A stretch of DNA of 56,865 bases, from NCBI RefSeq assembly GCF_000403435.2, contig NZ_KE159703.1:537071-593935 (forward strand), in the 5' to 3' direction. The notes below the pieces were generated by a model. The model did not search any database and had not been told where the DNA came from. It saw only the letters and a list, made by a program, of their open reading frames with translations. Positions 41,972-51,200 of this stretch are shown here, in pieces (the stretch's first letter is position 1; each line of letters begins with the position of its first letter). This DNA is from Oscillibacter sp. 1-3. Its GTDB lineage: Bacteria; Bacillota; Clostridia; Oscillospirales; Oscillospiraceae. The position numbers and the translations under genes were made by a program.

Positions 41972-42315
41972 GCTGATTCCTCCTTGCTATTGAAATAAAA
42001 AAGCCGCCCTCGGCCCACCAAATAGTTTCCGGCAGGCGAGGGCGGCGATTTGCTGTGTTTTAAGATTTTAGGTATCCGAATTCTCATAAAAAGCAATCAT
42101 TTGCTCTGGAAGTAATTACGATGACAGCGATTTTACTCCGTCTGTGGGAGACCTGTTTTTGCATCTCTGGTGCGTAAATTTCTTGAAACGGAAGGCCGTT
42201 TTGAAAAACTCGACTTTTTCGTGCTTTTATTTTCCAAAAAGTCCCGTTTCAGCCGCTGTTTCTAAATTTTATTCTGCCGATTTCGGGCTGTATCTTTTTT
42301 ATCTACACAAGGTTT
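41681..42315 (-). repeat. 635-bp inverted repeat, right copy
   Basis: Reverse complement of 33356-33990. Paired positions sum to 75671 at both ends and at the gene start, so no net insertions or deletions occurred. It includes the N-terminus of the element gene, its attenuator-like hairpin and 290 bp of upstream DNA. The outer edge at AGGTTT abuts a Cna-B protein fragment. Confidence 0.9.
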
Positions 42316-43191
42316 TACAACAGCCCGAAAAACACCCTCATCATTGAGAAGTACATTGAGGAGGAGGGTAGCGAGCATAAGCCCCTGAAGGGCGTCACCT
42401 TCCTGGTCACGGACAGCAGCGGGGCCGTGGTAGGCAACAGCAACGGCGAGTTCATCTCCGGCGACGATGGCCGGGTGGTGATCCCCGGCGTGGAACCTGG
42501 TTCCACCATCCATGTCCGGGAGATCAAGGTGCCCGAGGGCGTGGTGCTGGACGGCATTCCCAAGAGTATCAAAATCAGCGATGATGGCGCCAATATCCTC
42601 CGGTTTTACAACAAAAAGACCGGGTATTTGGTGGTCAGGAAGCTGGATAAGATCACAAAGGAGCCTTTGAGCGGGGTTCAATTTGAGTTGACCTACGCTG
42701 AGGGCGGGTATGTGGATGACGCACATGGACATCTCTCCTCCAAGGGGCTGTATACTACCAACGCCAATGGAGAGATTCGGGTTCCCGTGGTGGGCACAGT
42801 CGTGGTCAAGGAGGTCAAGACCCTGCCTACCCACATCATTGACGAGGCCACCAGAATCCAGACCGTCACGGTGAATCCCGCGGACACCCAGACGATCACG
42901 GTGTACAACGAGCCTCTGTGTTCGTTGACGCTCTCGAAAAAGGACGCCGTCACAGGCAAGCCCGTACCGAATACGGAGTTCACTTTGAAGGACGTGGACG
43001 GGAACATCCTGGGCCGCTACACCACCGGGGGCGATGGAACCGTGACCGTGACGGGCCTCACTCCAAATTCCACGGTGGTTGTGGTAGAAACCAAAGTGCC
43101 CTCCAATTACGTCCTCGATTCCACGCCCAGGACGATCATCGTCCGCAACGCCGAACAGTACGGTTATAGCAACAAATATTTTTTTAGTTAG
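42313..43191 (+). pseudogene. Cna-B (SpaA-type) surface-protein fragment
   Basis: The frame is open from the repeat edge with no start codon: FYNSPKNTLIIEKYIEEEGS. Three Cna-B repeats follow (HKPLKGVTFLVTDSSG; VVRKLDKITKEPLSGVQFEL; LTLSKKDAVTGKPVPNTEFT), each with a Lys near the start and a closing E-x-VP strand, as in isopeptide-forming pilin domains. The end (IIVRNAEQYGYSNKYFFS) departs from the repeat pattern near 43165, so the 3' end is cut too, probably by the element carrying the neighbouring recombinase. It resembles the repeats missing from the adhesin at 429-1658. Confidence 0.8.
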
Positions 43192-43267
43192 TACGTTTGC
43201 AGGTATTCGTACCAACCAAAAATGGAACGGGTGAACTTCTTAAAAGCACCCTAATCAGCCGGGGAAC

Positions 43268-44959
43268 CTATCCAGCGCACTCCGCAAGGGCCAAGATTTC
43301 CCCGGCTCTTTTGCGTTTACGGCCCTTTTCCTCCGGCTCCAGATAAAGAGCCTGAAATTCCTCGAAGGATACGTTGAACTCAATATCCAACTCATAGCCC
43401 CGCTTGACGCGGACGGCTTTCACAAACTGAGCCACAATCATTTTCTTTGCTTCAAGGGAACAGTTGTCATACAGCTCGGCCCAATTCATCAGCTGAGTGT
43501 ATTCCTTCTGTACCTGCTCGGCGCTGGACACGGTTTCCCGTACTTCCAATTCCGCCGCCTGCATCTGGCTTTCCAGCTCCTTCAGCTGGGCGGCAGTCTC
43601 GTCCATCAGGCTGTTCAGCAGGTCGGCGCTGAAACGGCTGTTGCCCTGGATAACTTTCAGCGTCTCGGCTCGTAAATCCTGATAAGCCCTCTGCTTCTGT
43701 TCGTAATCGTCATGCAGGCGCTTCGCTTTCATTTTGGCAAGGTCAACTTCCCGGCTTCTCTGCTTCGCAAGCAGCGTTTGGGGCGGGGCCTTTTGGATTT
43801 GCGACAGCTGGATGCGGATGATCTGCTCCACAAGGTTGTCCAGCTTTTCAACACTGAAAGAAGTCTGCCCGTCACATTTCCCAGGGGCGAATGTCCTGTT
43901 GTAGCACTTATAGCTGGAACAGGTGCTTGTGCTTACAGTACCGTCCTTCTTCTGATACTTGTGGCCGGAGGTTGCCAGCATGAGACGTGCCCCACAGCAG
44001 CCGCAATAGACATTTCCCACCAAAAGGGACCGGCCTCTTGTAGTGAGGGGGACTTCCCGTTTCTGCACCTTCCGCTCACCGGCAATTTCCAACGCCCTGA
44101 AAAACAATTCCTCGTCAATGATTTTCAGGTCCGGCAGCACTTCCGATTTACTGTCACCTCTGTGGATGACACCGATGTAGATGGAGTTTTTCACAGCCCT
44201 GTTAATCATGCCCACGGTCACTTCGCCGCCGTCCTTCCTTCGTATGCCCTGCTCCCTGAAATAGCGGCAAAGACGGAGCGCCCCGTAACCCTCATAGACA
44301 TATTTCTGAAAAATCAGCTTGACAATCTCCGCGTCCTCCGGGTCTATCACGAGGTCTCGCACGTCCTGATTTTTCTTGTTCATGCGGCCTGTCTTTTCGG
44401 CCCGGTAGCCAAAAGGCGCGCGTCCGCCGGTAAAGTGGCCCTCTTGGGTCAACTGTTCAATCCGAGTCTTAACACGCATAGAGGTCTTGATACTCTCACC
44501 GGACGCCTGCCAGTAGCGGATGTAATTCAGCAGCTTATCAACGTGATTATCAAACCGCTGCTGGCCCTCCATGGCACTCCACACTTCAATATTCTGCTTG
44601 ACAAACCACTCCACCACAAAAGGCGTTTCATCGTCCCTGCGGCCCAGCCGGTCAAACATGAACACCAGCAGGATGTCAAACCCGCCTTGCAGGGCCAGCT
44701 TCTGGATTTCCTGAATGGCGTCCCTGTCCTTTGCGGACTTCTTAAAACCGGATACGCCCTTCTCGGCAAACTCCTTAACAATCTCCCAGCCAGTTTGTCT
44801 CTGAACAAACTCCCGGCAGGACTGCTTCTGCATGGGAATATCATCCTTCTCTACCTGTCCCACAGAGGACACCCGATACAGACAAACAACCCGCCTTACA
44901 TGGACTCGCGCTTCTCCACCAATGACGCCGCTGATATTCTGTATCATTTGCTCTGCCAT
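43268..44959 (-). CDS. Intact large serine recombinase (Tn4451 TnpX-type)
   Basis: 563 residues, the only complete recombinase in the window. N-terminal resolvase domain: VVCLYRVSSVGQVEKDD with the catalytic serine, FVMFDRLGRRDDETPF-like motif (read LVFMFDRLGRRDD). Recombinase domain: FGYRAEKTGR, KLIFQKYVYEGYGALRLCRY. Zinc ribbon: VYCGCCGARLMLATSG with later CSSYKCYNR and CDG. A long coiled coil (about 390-480) ends with EFNVSFEEFQALYLEP. It excises and integrates elements at short GA-type targets via a serine-DNA link. A TnpW-like gene lies upstream. The element's right end is probably near 43165, in the Cna-B fragment. Confidence 0.92.
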   Translation of the reverse strand: MAEQMIQNISGVIGGEARVHVRRVVCLYRVSSVGQVEKDDIPMQKQSCREFVQRQTGWEIVKEFAEKGVSGFKKSAKDRDAIQEIQKLALQGGFDILLVFMFDRLGRRDDETPFVVEWFVKQNIEVWSAMEGQQRFDNHVDKLLNYIRYWQASGESIKTSMRVKTRIEQLTQEGHFTGGRAPFGYRAEKTGRMNKKNQDVRDLVIDPEDAEIVKLIFQKYVYEGYGALRLCRYFREQGIRRKDGGEVTVGMINRAVKNSIYIGVIHRGDSKSEVLPDLKIIDEELFFRALEIAGERKVQKREVPLTTRGRSLLVGNVYCGCCGARLMLATSGHKYQKKDGTVSTSTCSSYKCYNRTFAPGKCDGQTSFSVEKLDNLVEQIIRIQLSQIQKAPPQTLLAKQRSREVDLAKMKAKRLHDDYEQKQRAYQDLRAETLKVIQGNSRFSADLLNSLMDETAAQLKELESQMQAAELEVRETVSSAEQVQKEYTQLMNWAELYDNCSLEAKKMIVAQFVKAVRVKRGYELDIEFNVSFEEFQALYLEPEEKGRKRKRAGEILALAECAG

Positions 44960-45077
44960 AATATACTCCTCACTTTCCGAGTGAACGGTGTATATATGGC
45001 GGCCAGAAATATTCTGTTTTCAAGGTGCCGTCTACTACACCATTATTATCTCATATTTCAACAAAAAATGCAAAAAA

Positions 45078-45248
45078 TCAGCTTTTCCCGGCAGTCGCGC
45101 CAGCAATCAGCGTGTCCTTGATACGTTTGACCGCAGACGGATTTTTCTGCCCGCTGTATCTGACAGTGACCTTATAGCCGCCAATATAAACCACTTTCGG
45201 CTGTTCTGCGGATTGATCTGCTCTCTTGGAAAAATTATCCCTCTCCAT
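45078..45248 (-). CDS. TnpW-like small transposon protein
   Basis: 56 residues from ATG 45248 with AAGGAGG upstream: MERDNFSKRADQSAEQPKVV, YIGGYKVTVRYSGQKNPSAV, KRIKDTLIAGATAGKS. The 'YKVTVRYSGQ...KRIKDTLI' pattern resembles the small TnpW proteins coded beside TnpX-type recombinases. Function unproven. It precedes the recombinase by 118 bp on the same strand. Palindromic operator A (45612-45645) lies farther upstream. Confidence 0.6.
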   Translation of the reverse strand: MERDNFSKRADQSAEQPKVVYIGGYKVTVRYSGQKNPSAVKRIKDTLIAGATAGKS

Positions 45249-45611
45249 TGCACGGCCTCCTTGTAGAAAATGCAGGGCTGCCCCCGGCTGTCGGACGCGG
45301 CCCCGGTATGTCAGCCGGACCGGAGATATTGCGTCATGCGGCAATATACCGGCCCGGCTGTTTCGCTTGGAATAGGGAAAATGATGCTCCCGTTCTGTTT
45401 CACCCCCTGTTTCATAAATTGCCGTTCTGTCCAAAGTCGTTCCTGCCCCTGGTTCGTCAGCGGCGTATCATCCCCCAGGCACGCAGACGGCATACTCAAA
45501 AGGGTACATATCCTCTTTGGTCGGTCATTCCGTTGTCAAGGTGCATGGGCCAGACTGTCGCCAGTCCGCACAGACGCGCCGGAGACGGTGCGCCCGTGCC
45601 GCTTGGCGGCG
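45249..45611. other. Leader of the TnpW/recombinase genes
   Basis: No gene is supported. The stretch contains several short stems (for example CCGGTATGTCAGCCGG near 45303) and GC-rich blocks, and ends at operator A. The promoter of tnpW-recombinase presumably lies here, but I could not pick one with confidence. Confidence 0.3.
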
Positions 45612-45645
45612 TGTCGAAATGTGTCTCAATTTGAGCCGCATTTCT
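45612..45645. promoter_or_regulatory. Palindromic operator A with Spo0A-box
   Basis: TGTCGAAATGTGTCTCAA (45612-45629) and the following TTGAGC-CGCATTT form a degenerate copy of the operator at 54245-54279. TGTCGAA matches the Spo0A-box consensus TGNCGAA. It lies between the Spo0A-like gene and tnpW, so it may control the TnpW/recombinase genes. Confidence 0.6.
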
Positions 45646-45650
45646 CTGGC

Positions 45651-45690
45651 CCCGGCTGGGGCTTTTCACCCCAGCCGGGATAGATTTTTG
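45651..45690 (+). terminator. Hairpin CCCGGCTGGGG/CCCCAGCCGGG
   Basis: Perfect 11-bp stem (45651-45661, 45669-45679) followed on the plus strand by ATAGATTTTT. It stands right after the stop of the minus-strand Spo0A-like gene (45697); on the minus strand there is no T-run, so its direction is unclear. Confidence 0.55.
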
Positions 45691-45696
45691 GGGGAG

Positions 45697-46023
45697 CTAT
45701 GCCTCCCGCCGCCGCAGAAACGCAGCAGCCATATCCAGAAACATCCCGTTGGTGGGCTGGTATGTCAGGCGAGTACCCGCCACCTCGTCAAAAAACTCCC
45801 GGTTCCCACGGCTCCAGCAGATATGGATAACAGTACGCAGATTGCGCTCCACAACACTTGGGGAAACATTGAAATGTCTGGCTGTTTCCGGGTAAAGGTA
45901 CTTTGTGACCTTTGTAACTGCGGTCGGGTCCTGTTCTGCCAATTCGATCATATGGACGGCATACCGAAACCCTTTCAGGTTCCCGGTAGCGCCGAGATTT
46001 CTCAAAAGCTGTTCTGTGTTCAT
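45697..46023 (-). CDS. Free-standing Spo0A C-terminal DNA-binding domain protein
   Basis: 108 residues: MNTEQLLRNLGATGNLKGFR, VTKVTKYLYPETARHFNVSP, SVVERNLRTVIHICWSRGNR, then YQPTNGMFLDMAAAFL. This aligns over its whole length with the effector domain of Spo0A (KGYLYLREAI; ITKVLYPDIAKKF; RVERAIRHAIEVAWSRGN; KPTNSEFI). The receiver domain is absent, so DNA binding should not need phosphorylation. Spo0A recognises TGNCGAA; two operators in this module (45612, 54245) contain TGTCGAA, and a third copy a one-base variant. It begins a minus-strand series upstream of the recombinase and downstream of the DUF6514-type gene. Confidence 0.88.
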   Translation of the reverse strand: MNTEQLLRNLGATGNLKGFRYAVHMIELAEQDPTAVTKVTKYLYPETARHFNVSPSVVERNLRTVIHICWSRGNREFFDEVAGTRLTYQPTNGMFLDMAAAFLRRREA

Positions 46024-46035
46024 TTCTACCTCCGA

Positions 46036-46293
46036 CTAAAGCCAATCGTCCACAATGTCCAGCAGAGTGGCGGGAGTAACGCTGTTCCGGGAGAGCTTGT
46101 CCGCTAAAGTGTAGATACGCTCCGGCTCCGTGGTCAGATCAAAGGCCAGGGACTGTGCCCCGCTGTTTTTCTCAATGACCTTGATCCCATACTGTTCCGG
46201 TTCGCCGTCTCTTACCAAAATGAAGTAGTCCAGGGCCAGGGGCCGTCCGTCCTCCGCGTGGTCCAGCTTGGATGTATAGGGAATATCTCTCAT
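46036..46293 (-). CDS. DUF6514-type protein
   Basis: 85 residues: MRDIPYTSKLDHAEDGRPLA, LDYFILVRDGEPEQYGIKVI, ending NSVTPATLLDIVDDWL. This is the pattern of the DUF6514 family, small cytoplasmic proteins of Clostridia chromosomes and ICEs. Function unknown. The gene is 12 bp upstream of the Spo0A-like gene and is probably in the same transcript. Confidence 0.75.
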   Translation of the reverse strand: MRDIPYTSKLDHAEDGRPLALDYFILVRDGEPEQYGIKVIEKNSGAQSLAFDLTTEPERIYTLADKLSRNSVTPATLLDIVDDWL

Positions 46294-46336
46294 ACTGCCG
46301 CCTCCTTGGTGATTATGTTGTAGGGGCTGTGGCCGC

Positions 46337-46588
46337 TCATGCGGCCCGGAACGCCAGGATGCCGGTAATCAGCTTGATTTCCAGCCTGCGGCGCATAGCC
46401 TCGTCCACGCAGAGATAGGTATTGCCATACTCGTCATGGAGCTGGCGCATGGCCAAACGGGTGATGTAGCCCTCATAGTGCCGCAGGACGGCGTTCACAG
46501 CGTCGGGGTCGCCCTCGGATGCCGCCCGGATGGTGGCGTAGGGCAGCAGGCGGCTGTGGGGCTTGCTGTTGCGGCGATAATTATTCAT
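46337..46588 (-). CDS. ICE helix-turn-helix protein (Tn916 Orf8-like)
   Basis: 83 residues from ATG 46588, ten bases after GGAGGG: MNNYRRNSKPHSRLLPYATI, RAASEGDPDAVNAVLRHYEG, YITRLAMRQLHDEYG, ending in basic ITGILAFRAA. The pattern is that of the HTH_16 family next to the sigma-like gene of Tn916/Tn1549-type elements; they may take part in element gene activation. It overlaps the sigma-like gene's stop region (46581), so the two are coupled. Confidence 0.75.
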   Translation of the reverse strand: MNNYRRNSKPHSRLLPYATIRAASEGDPDAVNAVLRHYEGYITRLAMRQLHDEYGNTYLCVDEAMRRRLEIKLITGILAFRAA

Positions 46589-46997
46589 ACTCATATCCCT
46601 CCATCAGTTTTCTTAGTTCTTCCAGGGTGTTGGTGCGTTGGTACTGTACGGTGGAGCGGTTCATCTGGAGCCTTTGGGCGATCTCGTCGTCCTTCATTTC
46701 CAGCAGATAGGCCAGCAGGACGATACTCCGCCGCTTCAGGGTCAGAGCGGCCAGCGCCCGGACAAGGTCGGCGTCCTCAATCTCAAAGTCCATATCCAGA
46801 ACGGTGAACACCCGGCGTTCCGGGGCGTAGCGGTCTGTGCAGCAGAGACTTTGCAGCTCCCGCTGGGTCAGTTCGGAAAAGACTGCTTCCCGTTTCCCCT
46901 GGCGGGCATACTCCAGATGGATGTTGACCGCCTCGTTTTTCACCAGCCGCTTGCAGTAGGCGTCAAAAGCGTGCCGCTTGTTCTGCTCCATGCTCAT
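46581..46997 (-). CDS. ICE sigma-70 region 4-like protein
   Basis: 138 residues: MSMEQNKRHAFDAYCKRLVK, FTVLDMDFEIEDADLVRALA, then region 4 LTLKRRSIVLLAYLLEMKDD and the helix-turn-helix EIAQRLQMNRSTVQYQRTNT. Members of this family in Tn916-like elements act as sigma-like activators of transfer genes. It overlaps the downstream HTH gene and the upstream 46994-47269 gene by 4 bp, so all three form one tightly coupled operon. Confidence 0.85.
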   Translation of the reverse strand: MSMEQNKRHAFDAYCKRLVKNEAVNIHLEYARQGKREAVFSELTQRELQSLCCTDRYAPERRVFTVLDMDFEIEDADLVRALAALTLKRRSIVLLAYLLEMKDDEIAQRLQMNRSTVQYQRTNTLEELRKLMEGYEYE

Positions 46998-47269
46998 GCT
47001 GTCACCCCCTTTTCCGGGAGGGGCTTGTTTTCCCCCTCTATCCTTATTACAAGTGCCAGGGGGTGTTTTGCCAAACTTTTGGAAAGAATTTTTTTATTCG
47101 GCGAAAGAAGATACTCCTCGACAGTTTTAGCGGCAGCGCGTTGACCGTCCCCTCTGCAAAAACGCTCGTTTTCTGTCGAATAGAAAGAAGCCGCCGCCCC
47201 TTGTTCCGGGGCGGCGGCCTGTTCTGCCAGCGATATGTACTTGACGTGGAAAAATGAAAAGCGTTTCAT
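46994..47269 (-). CDS. Small uncharacterised ICE protein, 91 aa
   Basis: 91 residues from ATG 47269 (AAAGGACG upstream): MKRFSFFHVKYISLAEQAAA, SFYSTENERFCRGDGQRAAA, KTVEEYLLSPNKKILSK, ending KPLPEKGVTA. I do not recognise a family; no membrane segment. It is the first gene of the operon after the four 11-bp repeats (47315-47353), so it is the nearest likely target of the winged-helix regulator. It overlaps the sigma-like gene by 4 bp. Confidence 0.6.
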   Translation of the reverse strand: MKRFSFFHVKYISLAEQAAAPEQGAAASFYSTENERFCRGDGQRAAAKTVEEYLLSPNKKILSKSLAKHPLALVIRIEGENKPLPEKGVTA

Positions 47270-47314
47270 GGTGGTCGTCCTTTCTTCTGTGTAAGGACAA
47301 TGTACCACTCGTTT

Positions 47315-47353
47315 CTAACACTACTCTAACAATGCGCTAACACCGCTCTAACA
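47315..47353. repeat. Four 11-bp-spaced CTAACA direct repeats
   Basis: CTAACA (TGTTAG on the minus strand) occurs at 47315, 47326, 47337 and 47348, exactly 11 bp apart. Head-to-tail repeats on one DNA face are typical binding sites of OmpR-type winged-helix regulators. The last copy contains the stop codon of the regulator gene at 47348. Confidence 0.8.
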
Positions 47354-48073
47354 CATATCGCAAGTTTCGACACAATACGCGGTAAAGCAATAGCCAACCC
47401 GATAGACTGTTTTGATATAGACCGGGTTGATCGGGTCCGGTTCGATAGCCTGCCGGAGTAAACGGACCGGATGGGAAACACCTTGATTATAGCTTCCCTC
47501 CATCCCCCAGGCGTGTTCACATATTTGCTCAGAGTTCAATACAATGTTGGGGTTTCGCATGAAGTACAGGAGCAGCGAAAATTCCCGTGGGCGGAGATTT
47601 ACCAACCTTCTGCATACTTTCACAATGCGCCGGGCCGGGTCTATAAATATATCACCCATTTGAAAAGAAGAAGTCTCTGTACGTGCCGGGTCATTGTAAT
47701 GATTATATTCCGTATATCGCCGGAGCTGGGCACAGGCGTGATTGGCAATCGCGGCAAAAGGCGGCTTTCCTGAAATGCACATATCAGCGCCAAGCTGCAC
47801 CATGTTATTTATATCTTGCTCCGGGGTGTCGGACAGGACGATAAGCGGCACAAAGCTGATGTGCCGAATATCTGTCAGCCAGTCGGCTTGCTGGATTGTC
47901 CGCAGATAGTCCAGACCAATAATCAGCAGATGGAATACTCGACGCTCCAATAAGCGGTTTGCCTCCCGCGTGGTCAAGGATGTAGTGAAGTTCAAATCAT
48001 ACTGGATGATTAAGTTTTGCAGGGCCGCAACCAATTTATCAGACAATCCCACGGTCAATACGCTGTATATCAT
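47348..48073 (-). CDS. OmpR-type winged-helix regulator with atypical receiver
   Basis: 241 residues from ATG 48073 (GGGGGG-type site upstream): MIYSVLTVGLSDKLVAALQN. Receiver-like region about 1-115 (LLIIGLDYLRTIQQ; VPLIVLSDTP) with IGLDYL where the phospho-acceptor strand ends, so phosphorylation is doubtful. The C-terminal winged helix (about 135-230) is clear: RRLVNLRPREFSLLLYFMRN, LNSEQICEHAWGMEG, VYIKTVYRVGYCF. It likely binds DNA as a dimer or higher form, and the adjacent 11-bp repeats are a natural target. Operator B lies 26 bp before its start. Confidence 0.88.
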   Translation of the reverse strand: MIYSVLTVGLSDKLVAALQNLIIQYDLNFTTSLTTREANRLLERRVFHLLIIGLDYLRTIQQADWLTDIRHISFVPLIVLSDTPEQDINNMVQLGADMCISGKPPFAAIANHACAQLRRYTEYNHYNDPARTETSSFQMGDIFIDPARRIVKVCRRLVNLRPREFSLLLYFMRNPNIVLNSEQICEHAWGMEGSYNQGVSHPVRLLRQAIEPDPINPVYIKTVYRVGYCFTAYCVETCDMC

Positions 48074-48098
48074 GTCGGATAGTCCCCCCTTTCTTTCC

Positions 48099-48129
48099 AA
48101 AATGCGTCTCAAATTGAGACATATTTCTA
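48099..48129. promoter_or_regulatory. Palindromic operator B
   Basis: AAAATGCGTCTCAAATTGAG and ACATATTTCT (48099-48128) contain TGCGTCTCAA-A-TTGAGACATA. It is the second copy of the operator, in front of the winged-helix regulator gene. The 0A-box position reads TGTAGAA on the minus strand, one change from TGTCGAA. Confidence 0.7.
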
Positions 48130-48223
48130 CAATTTTTGCGGAAATGCTTATATTGAAAGCGGGACGGAAAAACACCGTCCCGCTTTCGTGGTACTATGCG
48201 TCTTTCAAGAAAATACAAGTTTT

Positions 48224-51200
48224 TTAAGCATCGGGCTCCCGATTCTCAATAAAGTTTTTCAGCATCTGCGCCACCTGCGCCCGTGTCGCCTGCCCCTGGG
48301 GGCCGAGCAGCCCATCGCCGTAGCCGTTCAAAATGCCGTTCTCCACAGCCCACCGCAGGGCCTCCAGCGCGTAGCCGCTGGCCTTGTCCGCATCGGTAAA
48401 GTGCAGTTCCTTATCGGTAGCGGCGGGGCTTCCGGCGTACCGCCAGAGCATGACGGCCAGCTGCTCACGGGTGATGTTGTCATTGGGGCCAAAATTCCCG
48501 TTTCCGTAGCCGCCAATAATCCCCCGGCTGGTGGCCCAGCGGATGGCCTCGGTGTACCACGCGCCCTCCGCCACATCGCTGTATTGCAGCAGGTAATTGA
48601 CAACCGGCCTGCCCTCCTTGTTAAAGAGGATTTGAGCAAATTGGGCGCGGGTCAGGTTGTTGTTGGGGCCGAAGGTCCCGTTACTGTAGCCGTTCATCAG
48701 CCCATTCCGCAGCACATAGTCCACCGCCTCGTGATACCAAGTCCCCACGGTGCCAAGGTCTGTAAAGCCGTGGGAGGGGCAGTCCGCGCCGCCATCGCAG
48801 GGCTTTTGCGTATCGTCCGGCAGAGGAACAAAGGATGCCTTTACCGTTACGGCCCTGCTGGGCATAGTGAAGGTGTATTTGCCGCCGCCCTGGGCCGTCA
48901 GCTTGATTTCATTCCCCCGGCTGTCGGTGACGGTCAGGGTGTCCAGCACATAGCCGCTGTCCGGGGTGACAGTCAGGGTGACAGTACTGCCATTGCTGGC
49001 ATTGGTGCGGTTGGAGGTCACTTTGCCATGTTCCGATTTCTCTACGGTGACGGCGTAGGTGCTGGAACTCCAGCCCCCGCCGCCGGAGTTGCCGCCTGGA
49101 TTCGGCTGGGGATTGGGCTTTGTGGCTGCCTGATAGCCGATGGCTACCGGGGACAAGCTGCTGAACTTACATTGCAGGCCGTCCGCTGTCGGTGTATAGG
49201 CCAGAGTCTCCATTGTCCCGGCCTGCGCGCCGCTGGAAATGAGGTGCTGGACGGTGAAGGTGTAGCCGGTGGCCCCGGTCCCCGCCGGGTAGGGCAGGAC
49301 CGCCGTCACGCCCTCCGCCGGGAAATGGTTGGGATCGACGTTGCGCCACACGCCGCTTTCGTCCTTGTACTGGAGGGTCACATCGAACACCGCGATCTGC
49401 TCTCCCACATTGGACATCACCTCGGCCACTCTGGTCCGCAGGGCGGTTTCGATCTTCCCCGGCGTATTGAACTGCTCATTTGTTTTCAGCGCCTCCGGGA
49501 CGGTGGACAGCCCGGTTTCCACCTCCAGCCGCAGCTCGTGGCCGTCGTCGTCCTTCTGATCCAGCGGTTTCTGCTCCACAGGATTGATGATAAATACCGC
49601 TGTGGCCGTTCCTGTGTAATTGCCTTTGCCGGTGAGGGTGACGGTATATGTACCCGCTTCCGTTCCCTCCGGGATCGCGGCGGTGTAGTCCACGTCCGCC
49701 GTCAGCGGGGTCCCATTCAGCGTCACACTGGTGATGCCGGGGCGGTGGGGCTGGCCGTCGTACTTGAACGCCGTATGGTCCAGCACGATCACAACACCCA
49801 TAATGGGAGCCGGGAGGACCTGGATCAAGGCGGTTCCGGTGACAATGGCGTAGGTTTTGTTATCATCTGGCTTGAAGATCCATGCCGCCGCATAGTTTTC
49901 CTGCACAGCAGGCCGGTTATCCGGGTTGCTCCACTCAAATTTACCGGGAACAGGCGTTTCACCGTCCTTCATGTTGCCGGACAGGGTAATGGAGCCGAGG
50001 GCTTGCCCATAGGTGAGGGTATTCCCGCTCAGGTTGGGTCCGCCGGTGGGGATGATCTTGTTGACGCTCCGCACGTCGAGGGTGGCGGTCATATCCTCGA
50101 AGTTTTGGGTATGGATGGTGACAGTGATGGTTCCGATTTTAGTTTCGCTGTCGCTCTCCACCGCCTTAATGGGCAGGGTGAGGGTCTGGCCGTCAATCAT
50201 TGCGCCGCTGTCGTAGTAGCTGCCCAGGCTGACCGTACCCAGCTCGTAGGTGACGGCGGTGCTGCCCAGGCTTATGCCCTCCGGCACATCGGGCCGCAGA
50301 GCGCCCAGGCCGTAGGTGTAAGTATGCTCCTGCTTATTGGCAACCGCCAGATCGCCGGTCTTGGGGGTGAGGGGCGCAGCTTTGCGGATGGTCACGCTGG
50401 CCGGGACCGCTCCTGCGGGCCGGGTCACAGTGTAATTCTCCGCGTCCGCGCCGGTGAGGGTCATTGCGGGCAGGGTGAGGTTGGTATAGGTTCCCGCGTT
50501 GGAGCCGTTCAGGGTTCCGGTCAGGCCGGTGGTATCAACGGATACATCATCGCCGTTCAAAATCCCGGCCAGCGTCACGCCGGTGATCTCCACCGAATTG
50601 GTGCCGTCATAGGCCCTGCCCTCCGCCGTTGCTCCGGTGGCGGTCAGCGGGGCGGGAAGGACACTTAAATAGCCACTTTCAGACATGGTCTCGCCATCCG
50701 AGCCAGTCCACGTTACGCGAGCATTCCACATGTACTCACCTACTGCCAGCGTCTCCGGCAGGGTAAAGCTGGCTCCCGTCCCCTCGGCAGTGCTTCCATT
50801 AAGGGACCAGCTAAAAGTTGCCCCCGGCAGGGTGGAGGAACAGGTAAGTGTGATGGGCTTTCCATATTGCATGGTTTGGACGTGGGCCGGTACTGTGAAC
50901 GTGCCATCCGTTTTCGTATAGCCGCAGTTTTCACAGCTGCGCCGGATGGTAACAGCGTTCTCATTATGTTCCGGCGTCCACGAGCCGTAGGTATGCGCCT
51001 CTGTTTTGGTCCTGCCGCAGAACTGACAAGCAGTGATGTGATGCTCCCCGCCGCTGTCGGGCGTATAGGTGTACTGACAGTCCTCCGCAGCTCCCGCATA
51101 CCCGCAGGCCAGACAGGTCATGGCGTGGGTTTCCGCACCTTCATTCGGCGTGTACTCGCAGACGCCCTCGCCGGTATGGTTGCACTTCTTCACCGTCACT

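Noticed and set aside
48224..50668. 826-codon plus-strand ORF across the surface-protein gene
   Set aside because: Antisense shadow with atypical composition and no ribosome site; the minus-strand SLH protein explains the region.
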